Assembly: GCF_002499975.2 (NCBI RefSeq)
Contig: NZ_CP052766.1
Location: 3,224,001-3,288,000, forward strand
Direction of reading: 5' to 3'
DNA length: 64,000 bases
From: Alteromonas pelagimontana
Lineage (GTDB): Bacteria > Pseudomonadota > Gammaproteobacteria > Enterobacterales > Alteromonadaceae
Positions 34,843 through 44,746 of the stretch are shown in pieces (the stretch's first letter is position 1; every line of letters begins with the position of its first letter). A program made the position numbers and the translations under genes. The notes beneath the pieces were generated by a model. The model worked only from the letters and a program-made list of their open reading frames with translations, was not told the origin of the DNA and ran no database searches.

Positions 34843-36185
34843 AGAAGACAATCATTCTAATTGTTGAAGATGATGCGGGTTTACGTGAAGCGCTCATCGA
34901 TACGTTACAGCTTGCCGAGTATCAGGTAGCCGCGGCCGACAGTGCTGAAGAAGCTTTGCTGATACTGGCCAATCAACCGGTGGATTTGGTAGTCAGTGAT
35001 ATACAAATGGGAGGGATGAGCGGGCTGGCTTTATTGAAAAGCATTAAAGGCCGGTATCCTCAGCTACCCGTGCTGCTAATGACGGCGTATGCCACCATAG
35101 ACGATGCTGTTCAGGCGATGCGAGATGGGGCGACGGATTATCTGTCGAAACCGTTTGCTCCCGAAGTATTGCTTAACCTGGTGGGCCGTTATGCGCCTGC
35201 ACAAAAGGTAGAATCCCGCACCCCAATTGTTGCCGATCCCATTAGTCTGCAATTGCTGGAGCTATCGCGAAAAGTGGCGCGCTCAGAAGCCACTGTGATG
35301 GTACTCGGTCCAAGCGGTTCAGGAAAAGAAGTACTGTCGCGCTATATTCACGATCAATCGTCGCGGAGCAATGCTCCCTTCATTGCCATTAATTGCGCGG
35401 CAATTCCCGAAAATATGCTGGAAGCGACGTTGTTCGGTTATGAAAAAGGCGCGTTTACCGGCGCGGTGCAAGCCTGTCCGGGAAAGTTCGAACAAGCTCA
35501 GCATGGCACATTGTTACTTGATGAAATTACCGAAATGGACCTTACCCTGCAGGCGAAATTACTTCGGGTGTTGCAAGAGCGGGAAGTCGAGCGACTCGGC
35601 GGGCGCAAACCGGTGCGACTGGACGTGAGAGTAATTGCCACCAGCAATCGGGATCTTCATCAGGCAGTGGAAAGCGGTGAATTCCGCGAAGATTTGTTCT
35701 ACCGGCTTAACGTTTTTCCTATTGTGTGGCTTCCTCTGGCACAACGCCCGGGTGATATTATTCCCTTGGCTGAGCATCTTATTCAGCGCCACGCTTCACA
35801 CCAGGGTATGGGTAAAATAACGATAACGGCGGCTGGCAGAAATAAGCTTCTTCATTACGAGTGGCCGGGCAACGTAAGGGAACTGGAGAATGTTATTCAG
35901 CGAGCGCTCATTCTTTGCGACGGCGCCACCATTGATTCGTCGGATCTTATGATTGATATGGCGGCGTCACTGGCGAGTCATTCACCTGTGCAGCAGGAAT
36001 TGGACGACGATAACAGTAAGCTGGGTTCTGAGCTTCGTCATCAGGAACATCAGATTATCCTGGACACGCTGCAGTTATGTAACGGTAAGCGTAAAGAAGT
36101 GGCTGAAAAGCTAGGAATTAGCCCAAGAACGTTACGCTACAAGCTTGCCAGAATGCGTGAAAACGGCATTGAGGTACCGGCGTAG
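34839..36185 (+). CDS. flrC: Flagellar sigma54 response regulator FlrC
   Basis: FlrC, phosphorylated by FlrB, activates class III promoters (basal body, hook, export genes). ATG 34839 overlaps the flrB stop (ATGA) and has AGGAG seven bases ahead; an ATG six bases upstream is too close to that site. The 448 residues have a receiver domain with phospho-acceptor Asp54 in VSDIQMGGMSG, the AAA+ domain with GPSGSGKE at 157-164 and GAFTGA at 204-209, and a C-terminal Fis-like DNA-binding helix (KRKEVAEKLGISPRTLRYKL). Confidence 0.94.
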   Translation: MKKTIILIVEDDAGLREALIDTLQLAEYQVAAADSAEEALLILANQPVDLVVSDIQMGGMSGLALLKSIKGRYPQLPVLLMTAYATIDDAVQAMRDGATDYLSKPFAPEVLLNLVGRYAPAQKVESRTPIVADPISLQLLELSRKVARSEATVMVLGPSGSGKEVLSRYIHDQSSRSNAPFIAINCAAIPENMLEATLFGYEKGAFTGAVQACPGKFEQAQHGTLLLDEITEMDLTLQAKLLRVLQEREVERLGGRKPVRLDVRVIATSNRDLHQAVESGEFREDLFYRLNVFPIVWLPLAQRPGDIIPLAEHLIQRHASHQGMGKITITAAGRNKLLHYEWPGNVRELENVIQRALILCDGATIDSSDLMIDMAASLASHSPVQQELDDDNSKLGSELRHQEHQIILDTLQLCNGKRKEVAEKLGISPRTLRYKLARMRENGIEVPA

Positions 36186-36416
36186 CCCGGTTTAAGCCCA
36201 TCATTTTTGTGTTTGACTCCTGCCTGGGGCCAGATGGCTTTAGGCAGCTGCACCACACAACTTCAGTAGTAAAACACTACCTAAGCTGTACAAAACCGCG
36301 TTCCACCCTAAAACTACTTATCACCAACCCGCGTCTCTTTTAAGAGAGCAACTGCCCATTCTCTGTCAATTTTCTGGCATCCCCTCTAACTGCCTGTATC
36401 TTATAGAAATTAAAAG
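36186..36416. other. flrC-fliE intergenic region upstream of the sigma54 site
   Basis: No gene is visible in this stretch, which runs up to a sigma54 promoter. A six-base inverted repeat CTGCCT/AGGCAG (36220-36225 and 36242-36247) surrounds a GC-rich loop without a T tract, so it is not a clear terminator. The region is a plausible place for FlrC enhancer sites, but I cannot define one. Confidence 0.4.
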
Positions 36417-36433
36417 TTGGTCTATTAATTGCT
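36417..36433 (+). promoter_or_regulatory. Sigma54 promoter of the fliE operon
   Basis: TTGGTCTATTAATTGCT places GG (36419-36420) and GC (36431-36432) ten bases apart with a TTGCT -12 element. It lies 66 bases before the fliE ATG and fits FlrC-dependent class III control. Confidence 0.75.
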
Positions 36434-36498
36434 GTGTCCAAGGAAAGTAAGCACGCCAGCCAATTTACTGGCAGTTAAAATATTTTTCCGGAGAGGTT

Positions 36499-36831
36499 AT
36501 GGACGTTAAAGCCAGCAGTTTATATCAAGAAATGCAGAGCATGATTGGGCAAACTCGTCTTCAGCCCAACGAAATACCTAACCTGAAAATAAACGACAAT
36601 CAGTCGGGTAGCGAATTCGCCACGATGCTGAAGGGCGCGATTGAGGGCGTAAACGGCATGCAAACGCATTCCAAAAATTTACAACAAGCTTTTGAAATGG
36701 GCGATCAGTCTGTCAGCTTGGCAGAAGTGATGATAGCCAAAGAGAAAGCCGGAATCGCCTTTGAGGCAACGGTGCAGGTACGCAATAAAGTGCTGGAAGC
36801 GTATAAAACAATTATGAATATGCCGGTTTAG
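36499..36831 (+). CDS. fliE: Flagellar hook-basal body protein FliE
   Basis: FliE links the MS ring to the proximal rod and is an early export substrate. The 110 residues end in the conserved helix pattern VSLAEVMIAKEKAGIAFEAT then VRNKVLEAYKTIMNMPV. The ATG is preceded by CCGGAGAGG, a strong ribosome site. It is the first gene of a run through fliJ. Confidence 0.95.
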   Translation: MDVKASSLYQEMQSMIGQTRLQPNEIPNLKINDNQSGSEFATMLKGAIEGVNGMQTHSKNLQQAFEMGDQSVSLAEVMIAKEKAGIAFEATVQVRNKVLEAYKTIMNMPV

Positions 36832-36847
36832 GTGGAGTTAATTAACC

Positions 36848-38548
36848 ATGGCTGAAGCAACTGGGACAAATCTGACAGTAGCAGATACTAATCAGTCCAA
36901 TGCCAACGAATCAGAAAACAAATCTGGTTTTATGGATACCCTCGGCAGCGCTGACGTAATGCGTCAGATGGCGCTGGTAGTGGTACTCGTTATTTGTGTG
37001 GCGATTGCGGTGTTCATCCTTATCTGGGCGCAGGAACCTGATTATCGGCCGTTAGCGAAAATGTCTACCGAAGAGCTCATTGAGACGCTGGATTATTTCG
37101 ATGCCAGCCAGATTGACTACAAACTGGAAGGCAACACGATACTGGTGCGAAATGATCAGTTTCAGGATATTCGCCTGGGCATGACTCGTCAGGGCTTAAC
37201 GCGTTCAGAAGATGCCGGTAGCGACATCATTATGCAGGACATGGGTTTTGGCGTCAGCCAGCGCGTGGAGATGGAGCGTTTAAAGCATGCCAGAGAGCAG
37301 CAAATTGGTGCGACCATCGAAGATATGTCCAGCATTCAAAAAGCCCGGGTGCTACTTGCGCTACCTAAAGAAAACGTATTTTCGCGGCGCGAGAAAAAGG
37401 CGAGCGCAACCATAGTTCTGACCGCAAAACGTGGCAATGTCATTAACGGTGAGGAAGTGGACGCGGTGGTAGATATTGTCGCTTCCGCTGTGCAAGGTAT
37501 GGAGCCTGAAAATGTGACCGTAACGGACAGCAATGGCCGATTACTGAATTCCGGTTCCCAGGATTCCCTCAGCGCTGTTGCACGTAAAGAGTATGAAATC
37601 GAACGCCAACGTGAAGACGAATATCTGCAAAAAATCGATGCCATATTAATCCCCGTGCTGGGTATCGGTAACTATACCGCGCAAGCCGATGTGACCATGG
37701 ATTTTACCGCCGTGGAACAAACACAGCGCAGCTATAATCCTGACCTTCCTGCGGTACGTAGTGAAATGGTTAGCGAGCATAGTACTGTCGGAGGAACAAG
37801 CGGCGGCATTCCTGGTGCGCTAAGTAATCAGCCACCGCTGGAATCGAATATTCCTGAAAATGCAGTGGGTGAAAGTACACAACAACGTTCTGCTCCGGGT
37901 AGCAGCACCAAGGAATCAACTCGCAATTACGAACTTGATACCACCATCAGTCATACCAAAAAGCAAACTGGAATGATTCGCCGCTTAAGCGTATCTGTGG
38001 CGGTGGATTATACCCGGATAACGGGCGAGAGCGGAGATGTAAGCTCTACGCCGTTAGCACAAGAACAGCTATTGAATATTCGCCGATTGTTGCAGGGAGG
38101 CATTGGTTTTGATGTTGCACGCGGCGATTCGCTGGAGGTTGTCAGCGTTCCCTTTACTCGCATGGACACGGGCATCGTCGAAGATCTCCCAATCTGGGAA
38201 CAACCGAAATTTTTACCTATACTTAAGTTGATAGTCGGTGGACTGGTTATCATTGTGCTGATTCTGTTTGTTATCCGCCCAATGCTGCGCCGCCTGATTC
38301 ATCCTGAAGCAACCAAAGAAAAAGATGATTTTGATGCGGATGAAGGTCTGGATTTAGGTGACGAAACTATCAGTATTCTTAATCAGGACTTTGATGCAGG
38401 TCAGGTTGGCTTTGCCCCTGACGGCTCGCTGATGTTACCCGATTTACATAAAGATGAAGATGTGCTGAAAGCTGTCCGTGCGCTGGTGGCCAATGAGCCA
38501 GAACTGTCTGCACAGGTAGTGAAAGGCTGGTTAATGCAAGATGAGTAG
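36848..38548 (+). CDS. fliF: Flagellar MS-ring protein FliF
   Basis: FliF forms the membrane ring on which the motor is built. The 566 residues have two membrane segments, near 34-58 (MALVVVLVICVAIAVFILIW) and near 456-478 (LKLIVGGLVIIVLILFVI). Between them lie YscJ/FliF periplasmic domains with the typical DYRPLAKMSTEELIETLDYF and ARVLLALPKENVFSRREKKA. The C-terminal tail, ending LVANEPELSAQVVKGWLMQD, binds FliG. Confidence 0.96.
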   Translation: MAEATGTNLTVADTNQSNANESENKSGFMDTLGSADVMRQMALVVVLVICVAIAVFILIWAQEPDYRPLAKMSTEELIETLDYFDASQIDYKLEGNTILVRNDQFQDIRLGMTRQGLTRSEDAGSDIIMQDMGFGVSQRVEMERLKHAREQQIGATIEDMSSIQKARVLLALPKENVFSRREKKASATIVLTAKRGNVINGEEVDAVVDIVASAVQGMEPENVTVTDSNGRLLNSGSQDSLSAVARKEYEIERQREDEYLQKIDAILIPVLGIGNYTAQADVTMDFTAVEQTQRSYNPDLPAVRSEMVSEHSTVGGTSGGIPGALSNQPPLESNIPENAVGESTQQRSAPGSSTKESTRNYELDTTISHTKKQTGMIRRLSVSVAVDYTRITGESGDVSSTPLAQEQLLNIRRLLQGGIGFDVARGDSLEVVSVPFTRMDTGIVEDLPIWEQPKFLPILKLIVGGLVIIVLILFVIRPMLRRLIHPEATKEKDDFDADEGLDLGDETISILNQDFDAGQVGFAPDGSLMLPDLHKDEDVLKAVRALVANEPELSAQVVKGWLMQDE

Positions 38549-38559
38549 GAACTGTTGAG

Positions 38560-39600
38560 ATGGCTGATGAGTTAGTTCAAGCTGAAGAGCCGCGTTACGA
38601 CGTCGCCAAGTTAATGGGCGTGGAAAAAGCTGCAATTCTGTTGCTTAGCCTTTCCGAAGAAGATGCCGCGCAGATCCTGAAGCATCTGGAACCAAAGCAG
38701 GTGCAAAAGCTGGGCAGTGAAATGGCAAAAATTGAGGATATGACTCAAGCCAAGATCACTGCCGTACACAAACACTTTATAGAAGAAATTCAAAATTACA
38801 GCACCATCGGCTTCCAGAGTCAGGATTTTGTAAAAAGAGCACTGACTGCCGCGCTTGGCGAAGACAAAGCCGCAAACCTGATTGATCAGATCATGATGGG
38901 GAACGGAGCGAAAGGTCTGGATTCGCTTAAGTGGATGGATTCAAAACAAGTGGCCAGCATTATTCGTAATGAGCACCCGCAGATTCAGACCATTGTGTTG
39001 TCTTATCTGGAACCAGAACAAAGCGCCGAAATTCTGGCGCAGTTCCCGGAAAAAGTTCGGTTGGATCTTCTTATGCGTATCGCCAACCTGGAAGAAGTAC
39101 AGCCAGCAGCCTTGCAGGAGTTAAACGAAATTATGGAAAAACAGTTTGCTGGTCAGGCCGGCACTCAGGCTGCGAAAATGGGTGGCTTAAAATCTGCGGC
39201 GGATATTATGAATTATCTCGATACCTCCATTGAAGGTCAGCTGATGGACGCTATCCGTGAGCAGGACGAGGAAATGAGTCAGCAAATCCAGGATTTGATG
39301 TTTGTTTTTGATAATCTTGTAGATGTGGACGATCGCGGCATTCAAGCTATTTTACGAGAAGTTCAGCAAGATGCGCTGCTAAAAGCAATAAAAGGCGCTG
39401 ATGAAGAATTGAAAGCTAAAATCACGAAAAACATGTCCAAGCGTGCTGCGGAAATGCTGATTGACGATTTAGAGGCCTTGGGCCCGGTACGTATTTCTGA
39501 AGTTGAAGCGGCTCAGAAGGAAATTCTGTCGGTGGCCAGACGCTTGGCTGATTCGGGCGAAATTATGCTTGGCGGCGGCGGTGGTGATGAATTCTTATAA
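38560..39600 (+). CDS. fliG: Flagellar motor switch protein FliG
   Basis: FliG is the rotor protein that meets the stator. The 346 residues show the three armadillo-like domains; the conserved EHPQ motif is in RNEHPQIQTIVLSYL. The C-terminal torque helix contains DDRGIQAILREVQQDALLKA with the charged residues used against MotA. It follows fliF by 11 bases. Confidence 0.96.
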   Translation: MADELVQAEEPRYDVAKLMGVEKAAILLLSLSEEDAAQILKHLEPKQVQKLGSEMAKIEDMTQAKITAVHKHFIEEIQNYSTIGFQSQDFVKRALTAALGEDKAANLIDQIMMGNGAKGLDSLKWMDSKQVASIIRNEHPQIQTIVLSYLEPEQSAEILAQFPEKVRLDLLMRIANLEEVQPAALQELNEIMEKQFAGQAGTQAAKMGGLKSAADIMNYLDTSIEGQLMDAIREQDEEMSQQIQDLMFVFDNLVDVDDRGIQAILREVQQDALLKAIKGADEELKAKITKNMSKRAAEMLIDDLEALGPVRISEVEAAQKEILSVARRLADSGEIMLGGGGGDEFL

Positions 39601-39621
39601 TCTGCATGAAACGAGCTGTTT

Positions 39622-40401
39622 ATGAAGGACAAACGTCCGGGGGAAGAGGATTTTTCCCAAGCAAAAGCATGGGATTTGCCTTATGTCGAAGATGCTGCTC
39701 AGCGTAGAAAAGATGAGAAAACCAATGCGTTAAACCGTCGTAGCGACTGGAAATACGAACCACCTGAAGAAGAGGAAGAGTTTCATCCGCCAACGCTTCA
39801 GGAAATTGAAGCTATTCGTCAGGCCGCTTACGAGGAAGGGTATACCGAAGGTAAGCAAAAAGGCTATGAAGACGGCAAAGCCCAGGGCTTTGAAGAAGGT
39901 AAAGAAGCCGGGCATCGTGAAGGCCTGACTGCCGGTACGGAAGAGGGGCTTAGCCAGGGCAAGGAGCAAATAGAAAATCAGATAAGTGAATGGCAACAAT
40001 TAACCGAGAAACTTCATGCTCCGCTAGCTCAGGTAAATGATGAGATTCGTCAGCAGCTCGCTCGTCTAGCCGTAACGCTGGCGCGTTCAGTGATAAAAAC
40101 AGAAATCAGCACCAATGAAAATGTCATTCTTCAGGCGCTGGCAGAAGGATTAAAAGTGCTTCCGATTCAGGAAAATCAATATCAAATTCAAATGCATCCT
40201 GAAGATATTGCACTGGTGACTGACCACTTTGGCGAAGACACTGTGCGGGAAAAAAAGTGGAATTTTGTAGAAACGCCAGGAATGGAGCGCGGTGGTTGTG
40301 ACATTGTCACCTCACAAAATGCGGTGGACGTATCTACGGAACGCCGCTGCAAAGATATTTTAGATAAATTTCTAATGGAACAGGGCCTTCGTGATGACTA
40401 G
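39622..40401 (+). CDS. fliH: Flagellar export ATPase regulator FliH
   Basis: FliH binds and restrains the ATPase FliI and docks it at the C-ring. The 259-residue protein has the family's glycine-heptad stretch (about 70-118) with repeated GxxxG-type units such as [20 protein letters not shown]. The C-terminal domain includes [15 protein letters not shown] and ends in [13 protein letters not shown]. The stop overlaps fliI. Confidence 0.93.
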   Translation: MKDKRPGEEDFSQAKAWDLPYVEDAAQRRKDEKTNALNRRSDWKYEPPEEEEEFHPPTLQEIEAIRQAAYEEGYTEGKQKGYEDGKAQGFEEGKEAGHREGLTAGTEEGLSQGKEQIENQISEWQQLTEKLHAPLAQVNDEIRQQLARLAVTLARSVIKTEISTNENVILQALAEGLKVLPIQENQYQIQMHPEDIALVTDHFGEDTVREKKWNFVETPGMERGGCDIVTSQNAVDVSTERRCKDILDKFLMEQGLRDD

Positions 40402-41728
40402 TCCGTGGGGCGATTATTTTCTTAAACTGGAAAAGCAGGTGCCTGCACCCCCGGTTGTGGCCGCTGGAAAACTGGTGCGTGGTATCGGGCTGACGCTCGA
40501 AGCCGTAGGATGCCAGTTGCCAGTAGGCAGCCAATGTATGGTGCAAACCATCGAAGGTGAAATAGAAGCGGAAGTAGTAGGCTTTGGCGCAGACATTACC
40601 TATTTAATGCCCACAGAAGCGGTGCGCGGTATTGTACCTGGCTCTCGGGTAATGCCGCTGAACCGCGAAAGCGGCTTGGCGGTAGGCATGAGTTTGCTGG
40701 GCCGGGTGGTCGATGGTAACGGCAATCCGCTTGACGGTTTGGGAGCTATTGTGGCCGAGGCCCGCGTACCAACCATTAAACCGCCCATGAACCCGCTTGC
40801 TCGGCGCCCAATCAGTCAGCCGATGGACGTGGGAGTGCGTTCCATTAACGCGTTAAATACTGTCGGCATGGGGCAGCGTATGGGGCTGTTTGCTGGTAGT
40901 GGAGTGGGTAAAAGTGTGCTGCTTGGTATGATGACTCGCGGCTGCAAGGCTGACGTTGTGGTGGTTGGCCTGGTTGGTGAGCGGGGCCGGGAAGTGAAAG
41001 AATTTATCCATGATATTTTAACTGAAGAAGAACGTGAACGCGCTGTGGTTGTTGCTGCCCCAGCAGATACCTCGCCGCTGATGCGACTCAAAGGCTGTGA
41101 AACTGCGGTCACCATTGCGGAGTATTTTCGCGATAAAGGCATGAATGTGCTGTTGTTAATTGATTCGCTAACCCGATACGCCATGGCGCAGCGGGAAATT
41201 GCCCTTGCAGTGGGTGAACCTCCAGCGACAAAAGGATATCCGCCTTCTGTCTTCGCCCGTTTGCCTGCGCTAGTGGAACGAGCGGGTAATGGCAATGAAA
41301 AACAGGGGTCGATTACCGCCTTTTATACCGTGCTTACTGAAGGCGATGATCTTCAGGATCCCATCGCCGATGCGGCCAGAGCCATTTTAGATGGACACAT
41401 TGTATTGTCTCGAGCATTGGCAGATAGCGGTCACTATCCCGCTATTGATATTGAAGCTTCTATTAGTCGTGTAATGCCTATGGTCGTCAGTGACGAGCAC
41501 TTAATGCAGGCCAGAAGAATTCGGCAGGTATATTCCAATTACAAGCAGAATCAGGATCTTATTGCTATTGGCGCTTACGCCAAAGGCTCAGATCCGCGTA
41601 TTGACTTAGCCATTCGCGCTGAACCCGCCATCAAAGCCTTTTTGCAGCAGGGGACTAAGCAGGTGTTGCCGTATCCGGAAAGCCTGGAAGGAATGAGTGC
41701 GCTGGCGACTGGATTAGGTAAAGGTTAA
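40394..41728 (+). CDS. fliI: Flagellum-specific export ATPase FliI
   Basis: FliI is the F1-beta-like ATPase of the flagellar type III export gate. I use ATG 40394 (444 residues); a GTG three bases upstream is in frame. The Walker A loop GSGVGKS is at 168-174, the Walker B strand lies in [20 protein letters not shown], and [14 protein letters not shown] is the conserved family signature. It overlaps the fliH stop. Confidence 0.96.
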   Translation: MTSPWGDYFLKLEKQVPAPPVVAAGKLVRGIGLTLEAVGCQLPVGSQCMVQTIEGEIEAEVVGFGADITYLMPTEAVRGIVPGSRVMPLNRESGLAVGMSLLGRVVDGNGNPLDGLGAIVAEARVPTIKPPMNPLARRPISQPMDVGVRSINALNTVGMGQRMGLFAGSGVGKSVLLGMMTRGCKADVVVVGLVGERGREVKEFIHDILTEEERERAVVVAAPADTSPLMRLKGCETAVTIAEYFRDKGMNVLLLIDSLTRYAMAQREIALAVGEPPATKGYPPSVFARLPALVERAGNGNEKQGSITAFYTVLTEGDDLQDPIADAARAILDGHIVLSRALADSGHYPAIDIEASISRVMPMVVSDEHLMQARRIRQVYSNYKQNQDLIAIGAYAKGSDPRIDLAIRAEPAIKAFLQQGTKQVLPYPESLEGMSALATGLGKG

Positions 41729-41733
41729 CGGAT

Positions 41734-42174
41734 ATGCGCCAACTCGAATTAGTTGCCAGATTTGAAGAAGAAAAAGAGCAAAAGGCCGCGCGAGCATTCC
41801 AGCTTGCCCAGCAGCATGTGCTCCAGCAAAAACAGAAGCTAACGAGTTTGCAACAATATCGGTTGGATTATTTGCGGCAAATACAGCAAAACGGCAGAGC
41901 TGGCGTTGCGGCCAAACAGTATCACCAGCATTTATCATTCGTCGGCAAGTTAGACAAAGCCTGCGAACAGCAAACGCAGTTTGTCTCGCAGGCAGCTATG
42001 GTTGCTGATCAGCGTAAACGCGTGTGGATGGAGCAGCAAAAGCGCCGGAAAGCTGTCGATATTTTAATAGATAAAAAGCAGCAAGAGGCAATTAACCGGG
42101 AAGCCCGCCGCGAACAATCTATGAACGATGAATTTGCCATGCAGAAATTTTTTCGCGCCAAATTGAACAAATAA
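41734..42174 (+). CDS. fliJ: Flagellar export chaperone FliJ
   Basis: FliJ is the coiled-coil stalk protein of the export ATPase. The 146 residues are almost wholly helical and charged (for example FEEEKEQKAARAFQLAQQHV), which matches the family in size and character. It follows fliI by five bases and ends the fliE operon; a sigma54 site for fliK follows. Confidence 0.9.
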   Translation: MRQLELVARFEEEKEQKAARAFQLAQQHVLQQKQKLTSLQQYRLDYLRQIQQNGRAGVAAKQYHQHLSFVGKLDKACEQQTQFVSQAAMVADQRKRVWMEQQKRRKAVDILIDKKQQEAINREARREQSMNDEFAMQKFFRAKLNK

Positions 42175-42230
42175 CTGCTTCTCCAATGGGTTAGAAAATT
42201 TGCGGGTGTATCTGCAAGTTTTTTAATCAG

Positions 42231-42247
42231 TTGGAACAGGAATTGCT
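42231..42247 (+). promoter_or_regulatory. Sigma54 promoter of the fliK operon
   Basis: TTGGAACAGGAATTGCT has GG (42233-42234) and GC (42245-42246) ten bases apart and matches the TTGGCAC-N5-TTGCT consensus well. It lies 90 bases before the fliK ATG in the 163-base fliJ-fliK gap, suggesting a separate FlrC-dependent class III operon from fliK onward. Confidence 0.78.
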
Positions 42248-42337
42248 CACTCCCCATTAAGAAAGACGATAATCATCCGTAGGCCGCCAAAAAATTTGCC
42301 GTTAGCCGTAAATCGGAAGCACAGGAATAGGGTCATT

Positions 42338-44119
42338 ATGCAACAAATTGCCACCCAGCGTTCAGATATTGCCACTTTACCGGTAGATATTGAAGTACCG
42401 CAAGAAAAAGGTGTTTCATCTGAGAGCGGCAGTCAATTTACTGACATTATGCAACGCGCAGGCGCTGAAAAACGTGCTGAGAAAGGCGGGCAGCCGCACC
42501 CGTCCGATAATAAAAGAATTACAGAAAAGGCTGCAATCGACCGCCACGCTGCCAGTTCTAAAAGTCATAGAGCCGAACTGGACAAAGCTGCCGCGCAGAA
42601 TCAGGATGCTAAACAAGCTCTGGCAGATAAAAACGAAACCGACTGGTTAGAATATGTCGATGCGGTGCGCAAGCTACAAGAGAAAGACAACGAATTGTCG
42701 GAAGAATCCGCTTTGGGTAGTGCTGAAACTGACGTTGAAGCTTTAGTGAAGCAAGAAAACGATCATTTGTTCGTTTTACCTGACGGTATGACGTTACAAG
42801 ATGCTTCAGAATTAAAAGGTGACATTACTTCGATACCTGAGTTGCTAGCCAAATTGCAAGAGCTTCTGGCTCAGCTTGACGCTGAAGGCGCGACTGATGC
42901 TACCGCGGGAAGTGGCGAGTTGAGCGCTTCTGCTGAACTGGAAGCGCTGGCGGCAGCGTTACTGAATAAAATGGACGCTAACGAGGCAACAGGCAAGCAG
43001 ACTGGTTTATCCACGTCCGAACTAAACAGCTTGATAACGAATTTGCAGTCAGCTTTGTCACAGGGCGCAACAGGTAATAATACCGCAGATGAAGAGTCTG
43101 CTGAAAACGCATCAGCGTTGTTGGACATGTTAAAAGCTGAATTGGCGGGGAAAACAGCCAACACAGCTCATAGCAATGCTAATGGCTCAGACACTTCGGC
43201 TTCGTTGAATATAGATCCCAATACTGCCAACGCCAGCATAACTTCTGCAAGCGGTGTGGATGCGGCAATGCTGTCAATGCAGGAGTTGTCGGACGAGGCT
43301 AAAGCGAGCGCGGCAGAAGATCTTGCCGAAAAAGTAGTAGCGCTGCTGCCTCCCTCAGCATCTGAGCAACAGCAACAGTCGGTGAAAACGGCTGTGATTG
43401 CTGGCATTAACGAAATTCAGGATCAGCTCGCTCAGGGACGGGAGCCAGGAATTAACCTACAGGACATGATAGCCCAAGCAATGAGTGAAGCGGATATTAC
43501 GCTTACTCAGCAGATGAATCAGAGCATTGAGCAACAAATCAGCCAGTTGAACCTGGGAATAAATGCAGCTCAGATGGCTGTGGAACAGGCGAACAGTGCA
43601 AGGCACCAGGCGTCGGCGGATGTAGCCATTCAGGAAAATAATCAGATCCGCAGCGAAGCCAGTAAGTCGCAGCAGATACAGGACGGGTTTGAAAAACCCG
43701 TCAACATCCATCAGCCGGAAGGTCAGCAACAACTTAATGAAAAGATTCGCTGGATGCTTAACAGCCGCAACACCATGGCGGAGATTCGTCTTGATCCACC
43801 TGAAATGGGCAGTATGCAGGTGCGGGTAAATGTATCTGGCGATACTGCCAGCGTGAATTTTATTGTGCAATCACCGCAAGCTAAAGATGCACTCGCGCAG
43901 GCTGAACCCCGCTTACGGGAATTGTTGGCGGAGCAGGGCATTGAGCTGGGAGAATCCGTTGTTCAACAAGAAAGCCGGCAGCAAGGTGAAGATGGTGACT
44001 CTGGAAACCGGTCTGGCGGCAGCGGTGGAGGTTTTACCGAAGAGGAAATGAGTGACACCACAGTCATTGAGCAACCTCTTACTCACCGTGCGCAAGGTGG
44101 TATTGACTACTATGCTTAA
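42338..44119 (+). CDS. fliK: Flagellar hook-length control protein FliK
   Basis: FliK measures hook length and switches FlhB substrate specificity from hook to filament proteins. ATG 42338 follows AGGAATAGGG; a TTG at 42296 is a less likely start. The 593 residues have a long, low-complexity, Ala/Glu/Gln-rich N-terminal ruler region. The C-terminal hook domain contains KIRWMLNSRNTMAEIRLDPP and MGSMQVRVNVSGDTASVNFI (about 475-560). The divergent N-terminus is normal for the family. Confidence 0.92.
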   Translation: MQQIATQRSDIATLPVDIEVPQEKGVSSESGSQFTDIMQRAGAEKRAEKGGQPHPSDNKRITEKAAIDRHAASSKSHRAELDKAAAQNQDAKQALADKNETDWLEYVDAVRKLQEKDNELSEESALGSAETDVEALVKQENDHLFVLPDGMTLQDASELKGDITSIPELLAKLQELLAQLDAEGATDATAGSGELSASAELEALAAALLNKMDANEATGKQTGLSTSELNSLITNLQSALSQGATGNNTADEESAENASALLDMLKAELAGKTANTAHSNANGSDTSASLNIDPNTANASITSASGVDAAMLSMQELSDEAKASAAEDLAEKVVALLPPSASEQQQQSVKTAVIAGINEIQDQLAQGREPGINLQDMIAQAMSEADITLTQQMNQSIEQQISQLNLGINAAQMAVEQANSARHQASADVAIQENNQIRSEASKSQQIQDGFEKPVNIHQPEGQQQLNEKIRWMLNSRNTMAEIRLDPPEMGSMQVRVNVSGDTASVNFIVQSPQAKDALAQAEPRLRELLAEQGIELGESVVQQESRQQGEDGDSGNRSGGSGGGFTEEEMSDTTVIEQPLTHRAQGGIDYYA

Positions 44120-44208
44120 TATTCACCGTCTTACATTTCATTTGCGCAGAGATTGCCATTTATTTATGAACGTTGATAATACGGGCAAAGGCAAAAGAAA
44201 GGTAAACC

Positions 44209-44733
44209 ATGGCTGACGAAGAATTACAGATTGAAGAAGGCGGCAAGAAAAGCAAAATGATGCTGATCATCATTATTGCGGTTGTGCTGCTAGGAGGCGG
44301 AGCGGCAGCTTACTTCTTTTTATTTACGGGCGATGATACGCCTCCTGCTGAACAAGTTGCAACCGGAGATGACACTGCTCCAGCGCCAGTTGCCAAAACG
44401 AAAAGTGAATTGGGCACAGCGTTGTATGTCGCAATGCCAAGACCTTTTGTATTCAATGTACCCGGCAACGGACGTGATCGCTTAGTCGAAATAAAAGTGC
44501 AATTAATGGTAAGAGGCGTTGATAACGAAGAAGCTGCCAAAAAGCATATTCCTTTAATTGAAGGCACTTTGCTACAGGTCTTTAGCGCCGGCACCGCTGA
44601 TGATCTGATAACCGAGGCAGGGAAAGTGACCCTTCGGGAGCAGGCATTAACTGAAGTGCAGCGAGTGATGAAAGAAATTACAGATGGCAATGTAGTCGAG
44701 CAGGTGCTGTTCACCGGCTTTGTGATGCAATAA
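44209..44733 (+). CDS. fliL: Flagellar basal body-associated protein FliL
   Basis: FliL is an inner-membrane protein that surrounds the stator and supports torque. The 174 residues have one membrane segment near 15-40 (MMLIIIIAVVLLGGGAAAYF) and a periplasmic domain with PRPFVFNVPG, IKVQLMVRG and C-terminal VVEQVLFTGFVMQ. The 89-base gap before it shows no promoter I can support. Confidence 0.93.
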   Translation: MADEELQIEEGGKKSKMMLIIIIAVVLLGGGAAAYFFLFTGDDTPPAEQVATGDDTAPAPVAKTKSELGTALYVAMPRPFVFNVPGNGRDRLVEIKVQLMVRGVDNEEAAKKHIPLIEGTLLQVFSAGTADDLITEAGKVTLREQALTEVQRVMKEITDGNVVEQVLFTGFVMQ

Positions 44734-44746
44734 CCAGGATGACACT

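Noticed and set aside
40816..41295. 159-codon minus-strand Ser/Pro/Thr-rich frame
   Set aside because: Typical low-complexity antisense shadow of fliI.
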